NCBI GenBank assembly: GCA_020137815.1
Contig: CM035357.1
Location: forward strand, 4,163,496 to 4,227,495
Direction of reading: 5' to 3'
DNA: 64,000 nucleotides
From: Hormiphora californensis
Lineage: Eukaryota > Ctenophora > Tentaculata > Cydippida > Pleurobrachiidae
The position numbers and the translations under genes were made by a program. Position 1 is the stretch's first letter. Every line of letters begins with the position of its first letter. Positions 38,720 to 50,700 of this stretch are shown piece after piece. The notes below the pieces were generated by a model. That model made no database searches, was not told the DNA's origin, and worked only from the letters and a program-made list of their open reading frames with translations.

Positions 38720-41700
38720 ATGAAAGTTGTTGCGGCTCTGTTCCTTCTCGCGGCCAGCCAGGTAAACGAACAGATAAACAGAAAGACAGACTGACAAACA
38801 AACAAACAAACAAACAGACAGACATACTTTGTGAATTGGAGACAAACATACTTCTGAGTGAGTCGATTCAAATTTGAGTCGACTCACTCAGAAGTATGTT
38901 TGTCTCCAATTCATTAAGTTTGATCAAATCCGGGAACGCAGGAGTTAGTGGCGACAGTACTGCAAACGGATAGACAAGGACAGACACGGATATGACAGAT
39001 AATGACAGACAATGACAGACAAACTGACACAGTGACAGACACGGATATGACAGATAATGACAGACAATGACAGACAAACTGACACAGTGACAGACACGGA
39101 CATGACAGACAATGACAGACAATGACAGACAAACTAACACAATGACAGACATGGACATGACAATGACAATGACAGATATTGACAGACAAACTGACAAAGT
39201 GACAGACTATGACAGACACGGGCATGACACGGACAATGACAAACATGAGACAAGGACAAAGGATTCCTTGAAGTTGAAGGGATCCGAATAGTATAGACAA
39301 AAACACACAGACAGACAGTCAAATAAACAAACAGACAAATTACAAACGGACAGTAACATTTTGCTCCCTCTCCAGGTCCTGGCCAGCCACACAACTCTGG
39401 ATGATATAGATAACCTAGCCGAGGGTGCTCCTTGTCCAAAAGGTAACTACCAAAGAAGTACCACTTGAGCCAGGCGCCTTCGGGGTGCAGTGCGAGGTAC
39501 AGTCGAACCAAACCAAACCAAACCAAAGAAGAGTCTCAAAATGAGTTTTACAAAATAGAATACACACTAAATTAAAACATTAGGTTTAATAATTGTGAAG
39601 TCCTCCACGGGTCGAGAGCTTCTAGTATCCTCCTGCGGCGACCTACTGTCCGTATCCACCAGCGGCGACCTGCTGTCCGTATCCTCCGGCGGCGACCTGT
39701 CCTCCGTATCCTCCAGCGGCGACCTGCTGTCCGTATCCTCCAGCGGCGACCTGTCCACCGTATCCGGCGACCTGCTGCCCGTATGCGACCTGCTGTCCAT
39801 ATCCACCATAGGCAGCACCTCCAGCTCCCTGGACCACGACGATCTCCTTGCCTTCATAGGGATCAGCAGCCTCGACAGTCTCTCCATCAGTAGTTACCTT
39901 GACCAGCTTGTACCGGATGATGTTCTGTTCGGGCTGTTGGGCGGCCTGGATAACACCAACAACACCGAGTCCACCAAATCCAGCTCCGGCAACCTGGCCA
40001 CCGTATCCAGCCTGGGCACCATATCCACCCTGGGCACCCCATCCAATCTGGGCTCCTCCGTATCCACCCTGGGCACCGTATCCACCCTGGGCACCCCATC
40101 CAATCTGGGCTCCTCCGTATCCACCCTGGGCTCCTCCGTATCCAGTCTGGACTCCGGGAATGGGAGCGAAGCCTTGAGCGGCCCACGGGTTGTATCCTCC
40201 GTTCTGGACACCACCACCATATCCTCCTCCGTTCTGGACACCACCACCATATCCTCCACCGTACACATTTCCATTGTCAGTACCCACGGTAGCCTTCTCC
40301 TTCTTGTTGTATTTCAGCTCACCAACCTAAAAGGGGGTTAAAATGGGATTAGATATCAATATAAAAATACCGGTCTCCCATGGGGGGGGAGAAGATTAAT
40401 AAATAACTGCATTGATTAAAATTGATTAAATTGGGTTCACCCACCTCGGCATTGTCATTGTCCTCTGTGCTCGGCTCCTCGGTCTCGATGACAGGAATAG
40501 CGAGGGTCAGGGAAAGGAGGGTCAGGAACAAGATGCTCTTCATTGTGGTGATGATAGAGAGATGGATAATAGTGAGGATTTCTCGGAAGGATGGGGATGA
40601 TTTATACTGAGTGGTGGGTGTGGGGATAGACTAAACATGGTGTAGGTTCAGTCAAAACAAAAGTGCTAATAGCATGACGTGGTTTTCTAAACGCACGTCA
40701 CATCACCCGGTTTCAGCTTTAAATTTTGAATAAATCATAGCAATGTTATTATAGGCCATATAAACAATATAGGCCATAACAATATAGGACATCTAGCATT
40801 CTCTAAATTCAGAATATCAAAAAGTCTAACAAATCATTACACCCCCAGGTTCTTTCTCCATTCTCTAAAAGTCTAACGAATCATCCCCAGGTTCTTTCTC
40901 CATTCTCTAAAAGTCTAACGAATCATCCCCAGGTTCTTTCTCCATTCTCTAAAAGTCTACCAAATCATCCCAGGTTCGTTCTCCTTTCTCTAAAAGTCTA
41001 ACAAATCATGCTCCAGGTTCGTTCTCCTTTACCGGAACCCATGATCCCAACGGAGAGGGAGCTTGTGAGCTGTGCTACTCTGGAGAATACAGCTCTGTGG
41101 AGGGTGCCCTTGAGTTTTGTGAGATGTGCCCCGCTGGACAAACCTCTCTTGAAGGTAAGATAAGAGAGTTTGAAATGGGGGGGGGGGGGTGCCCCGCTGG
41201 ACAAACCTCCCTTGTTGGTGACATAGACACCGTGCGCGACCAAGATTGAGCTCACACACAGGTGTCTGCTCCGCCTCAAAAAGAGTCGTTTCTTTCAAGG
41301 GATGTTGCACGCGATCCACTGGACCGATTTGCATCCGGTTTGTCGCAAAAGACTACAAATGATCCTAACATACTGGAAAATAGCCGAGAAGTTTGTCTGT
41401 CAACAGGAAGTGGGTCAAAATTGACACTGAAGTCAAACCTATAATCTGGCTTCCGAGAGTTTCTGCACTACGCCCATGCGATTTAGAAGATATTGGGAGA
41501 TATGTTGATGCAATTAGCATCAGCTATTAATGCCGGGTATTTTCCAGTACTCACAAGAGTTCAACCTATCTTCTGATACCCTCAGATTCATTCTACACCG
41601 TCTGCAGGGAGTGGTGCAAAAAGGCTCGGAAGCCAGATTATAGATTTGACTTCAGTGTCAATTTTGACCCACTTCCTGTTGACAGACAAACTTCTCGGGT

Positions 41701-44700
41701 ATTTTCCAGTAAACTAGAACCAATTTGTAGTCTTTTGCGACAAACCGGATGCAAATCGGTCCAGTGGATCACGTGCAATTTGGCTTGAAAGACACGACCC
41801 TTTTTTAGGGGGCGGAGCGGACATGCCTATGTGCGAGCTCGATCTCGGTCGCTGTGCGACCTCGATCTCGCACGCACTAGGTGTCTATGTCACCAACCTC
41901 CCTTGAAGGTACATATTGAGAGAGAAGAGAATTAGAAATGGGGGGGGGGGTGCCCCCCTGGACAAAACTCTCTTGAAGGTAAGAGAAGAGAGTTTGAAAT
42001 GGGGGGGGGGGGTGCCCCTCTGGACAAACCTCCCTTGAAGGTAAGAGAAGAGAGTTTGAAATGGGGGGGGGGGTTGCCCCTCTGGACAAATCTCCCTTGA
42101 AGGTTGTCATACACTGACTTAACTGTACACCGCACGTGTGAAAGAGGACGGTCTTATATGAGACAACTTGAAGGTAGGTATTGAGAGAGAAGAGAGTTAG
42201 AAATGGGGGCCCCGGGGGGGGGGGGGGGTGCGCCGCTGGATAAACCTCTCTTGAAGGTACGTATTGAGAGGAGACAATTAGAAATGGGGGTAGGCTTGAG
42301 ATGTTGGGCACTGGTCTTTTTGTAGGACATAATATGACAGACTGATCGACTTTAAGACACTTTTCTCTCTCAACCCGGCCAAAATGAATCCCTGCATTTC
42401 GTTAAGAACAAGGGCTTGCCACGTCAAGAAACCTATATTCTTATCAGCTGCAGAACATGCAACAAGCGCTAGTTTTTTCTTAGAGCAAGCTGATAAAAAT
42501 AGGATACCTAGATTTTGTATGGTTTATTGTTATCTTGAAAACTTTTACTTGCATCTATAGTCTAATCGCGTCATATATAATTTAACCGGAACTTTGATAA
42601 GACTTACTAGGCCTGGGTAAAATTCGAAATAAAAGCTGATTTATTATTTTAACTCTAAAAATGGTTTGTCTCGGCTTTTTGTTTCTAGTCGTGCTTTCCA
42701 TAGATGCGTCCATTGTAACTGACAATGAAGTCAAAACCTGCTCGGAGACAACCGGTAAAACACCAATTAATAGGGGTTTTTATACGATACGAAGAGTGTG
42801 ATTTATTATCGCGCAGTTGCTGATTGAAAACTGTTTTGAACAACACGTCCTAGCAACACCCTAACAACACCCCTAGGTGCCTGGGGTTGTGATAACTGTG
42901 CCGCTGGAACCATTGCCCCTAACAACACCCTAACAACACCCTAACAACACGATTATAACAACACTGCACCCTAACAACTCCCCCTAGGTGCCTGAGGTTG
43001 TGATAACTGTGCTGCTGGAACCATTGTCCATAACAACACCCTAACAACACCCCCTAGGTGCCTGGGGTTGTGATAACTGTGCCGCTGGAACCATTGCCCC
43101 TGATGAGGGTATGGGAGAGTGTGATCAGTGTCCTGAGGGAATGTACAGTGAGGAAGGGTGCTAGCATCTGTTCTAACTGCCTCGCTGGCTTCTACCAGGT
43201 ACGTACCAGTTAGCATATATCTGCTGTCAGAGTGTGCCCTGAGAAAGAGAGAGGCACTGTCTCAGTACCAGCTAATTAGTATTTCGAGCTTCAGTACGAC
43301 AGTGGACAGTGCAGAGAGTATCAATTTAAAACTCTTAAACACATATAGCAACCCGATTCCAGGACGAAGCTGGTAGTGGAAGCTGCAAATCGTGCCCTGC
43401 TGGCCAGTACTCCCAGACAGATGCCTCCAAGTCTTGTGAGACATGCCCCGCTGGACAGAGCTGCCCTGAGCAGAGCAGTGACCCTACCGCCTGTACCGAC
43501 TGTCAGGTTAGTGTTGGGGGGGAGGGGTTCAGGGTGTTGTCAGGCTGTTTTTAGGGTGTTTTTAGGGTGTTGGTAGGGTCTGGTATAACTGCAGGCTAGG
43601 TCGGTAGTATATACGAACATTCGTGTGAATTACCATGTCTCCATATGAGATATTAACAATTCTAACGAGTTAAATTATAATATTTCACTGATATTTCATC
43701 CTATAATTCCAGCCTGGCCACTTCTCCGCTGCTGGAAGTGCTTGTAACGAGTGTCCTGTAGAGACTTACCAAGATGATGCCGGTGCTAGCGAGTGCAAAC
43801 CCTGCCCTACCAACACCGATCAGACAGGTATAATAATGGATAGGTACTCGGTTCTATGAATGTCATAATTTTGTTTCCAGGTCCTGGGAGGACTATCGGT
43901 TTAACTTTATCCCCAATTCCCCATTCCCCATCCTGATCCAAAGCTTCATAATACTGATCTGTATATGATATCCCAGGTGCTACCGTGTGCAAGGTTTCCT
44001 GCCCCGCTGGTCAGACTGAGATCGATGGAGTGTGTACTGACTGCCCTGTTGGTACCTTTGAGAACGGTGGATCCTGTGTGCCTTGTGCCGCTGGAACTTA
44101 CAGTGCCCTTACCGGTTAGTGGCTATAGTACAGTCGGACCCCAATTTAGTGGCATCCTCGGGGGAAAAATCCTGCCACTAAATCGGGGTGCCACTAAATC
44201 GGGTTCAAATAATGTTAATGGCTAGTAGTTGTTACTGGTTGTTAGTGGTTGTTAGTGGCTTTTAGTGGCTCTCATTCTGTGAGGGTTCGGTAGAGTGTGT
44301 ACGTGTAGTGTGTTGGGTTAGTAATAATATCTTCCTGCTTTTTTGTTATGTCTGTGGTATGTCATGAGCAATCTGAAAGTCAGCAATTCTAGAAACATCC
44401 TGAATGACTTACACGACATCAGAGGTGCAGATATCTGATACGATATAGGTTATAGCGTGCCAAACTCTGACCCGCGGTAGGGCAGAACAACATTGCAACC
44501 TCATCATATTGTCTAGAGCAAGAACATGTTCAATCTAGACATGATATGACGGCATTGTAGCTTATTACATGTAATCACTAATCACTAATCACTAATCACT
44601 AATCACTAATCACTATAATCACTAATCACTAATTACACTAATCACTAATCATTAATCACTAATCACTAATCACTAATCACTAATCACTAATCACTAATCA

Positions 44701-47700
44701 CTAATTACTATAATCACTAATCACTAATCACTAATCACTAATTACTATAATCACTAATATCACCCAATTACAGGATCGACTACCTGTGACAAATGTGCCG
44801 CTGGCAGTTTCAGCTCTGAGGGTTCCACCGAGTGCGCTCTGTGCTCCGCTGGACAATTCCAAGACAAAGAAGGTGCTGGAAATTGTGAAATCTGCCCCGC
44901 TGGACAGTATTCTGATATCGAAGGTAACAGTGTGTTTCTTTGGTAATGAAGTTAACCCTTCCTTGCCAGCGTGCGAAGGTCGCCAAGAGAGGTTATTTCG
45001 TCGAGCCTAATGGGTTAAAATGCTAGGGGTATGGCTTCGAACAACATCATAACAACACCCTAACAACACCCTAACAACTCCCTAACAACTCCCTATAACA
45101 ACACCATCTGATCCTGCACTGCATTTAGGTGCTACCGCATGTGACAAGTGTGCCACTGGAACCATTGCCCCTAACAACACCCTAACAACACCCTAACAAC
45201 ACCCTAACAACACCTTAAAAACACCCTAACAACTCCCTAACATGACAACACCCTAACAACACCATCTCCCACAGGTGCTACCGCATGTGACAAGTGTGCC
45301 GCTGGAACCTACAACGGAGAGAGTGGGGCCACTGAGTGTACTGCCTGCCCTACTGGAGCTGTCGCTGAACACGAAGGACAGGTATTTATATAGGAATTAT
45401 TTTAACCTTGTAATAGACATCTTCTGCAGCTGTTACATAATATGTATTTTCATTGATTTAATAGACATCTTCTGTATACATATTGTCTCGATATAAATCC
45501 TCCTAATCTAAATCCTCCTAATTCCCCATCGTTCCCATCATTTCAGGTATCCTGTCAACTGTGTGAGGCTGGATCCTTTGCCGCTTCTGCCACCCAGTGC
45601 TCCCTCTGCTCCATCGGAACGTACAGTGGGGAGGACGGTGCGACATCTTGTACACCTTGTACTGCAGGTTGGTCACGCAGTCACCCGGCCCTATTATTGC
45701 ATATTATATTAATCAGCAGGAACCGATCGAATCAGGAAATACTGGTCTCTGATAACCAGTCACGTGACCTAAATAACGAGTTCTGATTGGTTGTTTACTT
45801 GTGTCGGTCGGGTCTTGTTAATTAGGAAAACACGGTGATCTATAATGGGACTGTGGCATTGCACGGTAGTATGGTAGTTAAGGTCGTGCGCACTTTTTGG
45901 CGCCATTTGGCGCCAAATTGGCGCCATTTTGGCGCCACGTGGCGCCATTTTGGCGATATTTTAGCGCCAAATGGCGCCAAAATTTGGCGACTGCGCAAAA
46001 ACCCCCCCCATTTGGCCCCCCCAAAAGGCCCCCAATTGGGAAAGGGGGGTCCCGGCCATGGCTTTATTAAATCCCACTTTGGCCCAAAATTTGGCGCCAA
46101 AAAACGCCATAGGCTTTTCCGGGGTGGCGCCAAACCAGGGGAGGGGGCGCCATAATGCTCTGGGGTACTTGGTTGGCTTTTGCGTGTGGGCCTTTTTTTA
46201 AATAGGGGCCCAAACTTTTTGGCGTAAAAAAAAACCGATTTCTGGGGGGGGGCGCCACACCACTGGGTGCGCCCCTTTTAAAAACTCGGGCGGTTTTAAA
46301 TGTTATTTGTTGGGGGGCCAAACCGTTGCCCGGGGCGGAAAATTAAAACGGCGCCACACATTGGGCGCCACATTAATGGCCCACTTATAAGGGGCCCCCA
46401 CTTTATATGTGGCCCCATTGGAATTGCCGAAAAGGGCCCCTTTCCCGTGAGGCATTTTTGAAGTTGTCGTGTTACCTACCAAGCCTTAAAAACCGGTTTT
46501 TTCCGACATAAAACTCCTACCCGGCCCAACCAAAATTCCTTTTAAATTTCTAGGTAAAAAAAAGGGGCCCCCCCGGGAACCAAAAAACCCCCAAAAATGC
46601 CCAGTCTAAATTTATTTGGGGGAAGGTGTGTAATTACCCCTAAATTGATTGGTAAATAACAAAGGAAAAACCGTTATCAAAACCCTTGGGAAAAAGGAGT
46701 AGAGATAAAAAATTAAAGGGGCCCCAAAAGTGTTCAGTGTCCTCGAAATTAAGGGGGGGTGGGTTTCCCCCAAAAAAAGGGGTTTTATCTCACTTTTAAA
46801 TTTGGAAATTTGGGGAAAATTTTGCCTTTCACATAGCCGTTTCTGGCCATTTGGCTATATTTCCCATTTTTAGGAAAGGGGGAGAGCCCAAAACCCGGGG
46901 GCACGGAAATGTTCAGCGTTCTCGAATTGTGGGGGTGGGGGTGCTGAAATTAAGTCTCTACCCTCACCCGGGTTTAAAATTCGAAAAAATTGGATAATTG
47001 GGTTTTAAAAAAACCTTTTTAAGGCTTTTAAAAATTGGCTTTGAGGTGAGAAAAACAAATTTTTTTTAGACCGCAAAAGCGACAAGGCCCTCCATCCCCG
47101 TGGGAAATTTTTTAGAGTTTTTTCCCCTTTTGGGTCCCAATTTTTTGGGAAAAGGGCCAAATTTTGGGGGGGTCGACGGGTTTTTTCATTTTAAGCCCCC
47201 AAATTTTCAACCGTTTAGGAAGCCGTTATTTGGTTTTAAAAAGGTCTAAAAAATTAAAAAAGGGTTTAAAAACCCCACTTTTAATGGCGCCAAAACATTT
47301 TTTGGCGCCAATAAATGTTGGCGCCATCCATAAAAACTTTGCCCCAAAAAAGGTTTGGCGGTGGCGGAGTCAAAAAGTGCCATATTTGGGCCCGTTCCCA
47401 AAATATTTTGAGTGGCGCCCTTTTTTGGGGCGCCACCCCTTTTTGGTGTGGGGGCCACTCTAAAATCGGTTTTTTTTGTTGGCCCCAAAATTTAGCGCCA
47501 AATTAAAACCAACTGGCGGCCAAAACCCCAAACCCCCATCTAATACCGCCAGCAGGTAGGGCCCACTTTCCGTGGTATGGCGCCACTCCCCCCCGGGCCA
47601 TTTTGGCTTTTGCAACCGCCATGGGCGATTGATACCGCCTTGGCGGGCCCAAACCCCAATTTTGGCGTTTTTTTGGCGCCACGGGCGCCACGTGGCGAGG

Positions 47701-50700
47701 GAAAAGGGCCAAAGGTTGGCGGTTTTTGGGCAAAAACCCGGCCCCCCGGGGCATGCGAATTTGCCCTGAAAAAACGTGTCCATCGCCAAGGGGGCGAAAA
47801 ATTTGGGGCCCCAAAATTGGGGCGCCATGTACTTTTCACTCTTGGCCAAATTCCCCAAAATTGGCCCCAAATTTGGCAGTGGGAATTTTTCAGAAGGGGA
47901 AATTTAAAACGGAAAAGGGTCATGCCCAAAGTGCCCTTTTTTTTGGGCCCCAAAATTTTTTGATTTTTTGGCCCCAAAAAACCATTTTTTGGCGAAAATA
48001 TTAGCCCAAAAAAAAATACCGCCGGCCCAAAAGGGCGTTTTGGCGCCGGTTTTTTTTGGCGCCAAAGCTCTTTTTTCCCCGGGGTTTTTTGGGGGTTTCA
48101 TTTTGGGTAAACCCCTTAAAAAATTGGGGCCCAAATTTCCCTAAAATTTGGGGCCCCAAACCCCATCCTTGACCCTAAGTTTTACCCCAACCGGCAAAAA
48201 GTTGGCCCCAAACCTTTTTTGCGCCAATTTGTTTAATTTTTTGGGTTTAAATAGGTTAAAAAGGGGCGCCAACCCTTAGCCCCCAACTTTAAAATTTCAC
48301 AAAGCCCCCCTTTGAGCGCATTTTTTTTTCGGCCATTTTTTTGGCCCCAAATTTTTTTAGCGCCCAATTATTGGTCCAAAAAAAAAAACTTTTTTTTTCT
48401 GTCGGGGGCCGTGCCCCCCACTGGGCACTTCAGGATCGGGCGAGCTGCCCGGGCCCCGACGCTCATTTTTGCAGATCTGGCATTTGGGGGGAAAACTTTC
48501 TTTTACCAGTGGTCTATCCCCAAAAATGTCGCCCCCGAAACTCTCCACCCCCCAATCTTTCCAGTTTAACGGGGGCCCTTTTAAAACGTGGGGGAAATCC
48601 CCTTTAAACATTAGGTACTGGTTTTAATTTAGGTACATTATTAAAAATTTAAACCCTTAATTTTAAGGTAATGAATTAAGGGAAGGGAGTGTCAGAAAAA
48701 AAATCTTAGGGGACAAGAAAGCCTTTGGTTGGGCCCCTGCTTTTAGCGTTAGTCAACCCCTTTTTGGCTGTCCCTCCTTTTTGATCTTAATCTCTATCTT
48801 TCCCCTCTGTCCCCCTCTCTCTGTCTCTCTTTTTCTCCCCCTTCTCTTTCTCTCTCCCCTCTCTCCCCCCCCTCTCTCTTCCTCGCCTCTTTTCTCTCCT
48901 CTCTCTCTCTCTCTCTCCCTCTCTCGGGGTCCCTCTCCCTCTCCTCCCTCTCTCGCTCTTCTCTCCTCCTCTCTCTCTCGTCTCCCCTCTCCCCACCCTC
49001 TCGGCTCTCTTTTTTTCCCCCCTTTTCTCTCACTCCCCCTTTTCCTCCCATCTCTTCATAAATTCGGGCGGGAAGAATAAAAATTTTTGGGTTAGAGTGG
49101 TGGGTTTTGGGTGTAAGGTTGAGGAAGGGGTTCCCTTCAAAAAATTTTTGAATCGGGTTTAAAAGGGATTCGTAGAATTTGGAGTTTTTTTTGGGGGGTC
49201 TTAAACGAGTGCGTACTTCCCTATAGGTGGGAAAAGGGTTTTTTGGCAATCAGGGGAAAACCCCTTTTGTAGATGGAAAGGAACACCCAAACCCTAACCG
49301 CATCCAAAAACATGCGGGGGCATTTCACGCATTTGACCTTCCCACCCCCAAAAAAAAACCACTTTTCCCCCCGGGCAAAGGGGTTTAATTGTTGCCGCTA
49401 GTGTTGCCCCTTTTTTATTTTTTAAATTTCCATCATCATCACCCTCCAACATTTCTAACGTCCCCAAATTTTACAATTTTAAATGTGCCCAAAAATTGGC
49501 CCCCCATAATTGGCCCCAAATTTTAAACATCATTTTGGGGCAAAATATTTTGCCCCCAAGGGCCAAACAGGTTTAAAATTTGGGCCCCCAAAAAATTTGG
49601 GCGCTATATTTTGGGGGCCAAAACGGTTTCGGGCACCAATTTTTTTACAAAGTGAAAAAAATTTGGGGGCGCCAAAAACTTGGGTCAAGGAGGGGGTGGC
49701 GCCAATTTCAAAATTTTGGCCCCTTTTTTTTAAAGGGTTTTCCCCCAATGAACCGCCAAAAAGCCGGCGCCAAAAAGGCTTTGGCGCCAAAATTGGCCCC
49801 TTTAAAGGGTCATGCCCCTTTTTTAAAACCAAAATTACCACCTCTTGGCGAAATTTCTTGGCGCCAAATTGGCCGGGGCTTGGGGTAGGGGGCCAATTTG
49901 GCGCAGGGGCGCTGTTTTCCCCCTTTTTAAGCCCCAAAATTGGGCGTTTTGGATACAAATCGCCAACTTACCCTGAAAATTTGGGGCCCCAAATTTTTGG
50001 CGACTGGCCCCAAATTTAGCCCCAAATTGGGGGCGCCAAATGGGGCTATTTTTGTCGCCAATTTGGCCCCAAAAGGGGGCGATTGGAACAAACGCCCCCC
50101 AAAGCGCAAAATTTGGGCGTTTTGTATCCAATCCCCAATTTTGGCGCAAATTTGGCGCCCCCCCCAGCGCCATTTGGCCCCAAATTTGGGGAAAAAGGGC
50201 CCAATGACCCAAAGTGCCCAAATTTTTTGGGCCCCAATTTTTCGATTTTTTGGCCCAAAAACCATTATTGGCCCCAAAAATTATCCCAAATAAAAAACCG
50301 GCCCCAAAAAACTTGTTTTGGGGCGCCGGTTTTTTTTGGCCCAAAAGCTTTTTTTGGGGCGCCGGCTTTTGGGGGGGGGGCTTTTTCACTTGGGTAAACC
50401 TTTAAAAAAAATTGGGCCCTTGGGGGGAAATTGGGTCGTCCCACCCAAATTCCTTGACCCTAATTTTTTGGCCAAATTTAAATTTTTCATTTTTGTAAAA
50501 AAATTGGTGCCAAAACTCCTTTGGCCCCAAATTTATAAAACGCCAATTTTTGGGGGCCAAATTTTTTCTCCTGTGGCCCTTTCGTAAAAAAATTTTTGGC
50601 CCCCAAAAGGATGCTTGAAATTTGGCCCCAAAATTTTTTGGCCCCAAATTTTTATGGCCCCAAAAAGGTTTGAAATTTTGGGCCGGCCAAAAAAAATGCT

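Noticed and set aside
39887-40341. Ser/Thr-rich plus-strand ORF of 248 aa opposite the Gly-rich gene
   Set aside because: Antisense shadow; the minus strand has the signal peptide, intron, TATA box and poly(A) signal.
45049-45268. Telomere-like repeat (CCCTAA-containing)
   Set aside because: The unit is CCCTAACAACA, not pure CCCTAA, and lies within introns of an intact gene.
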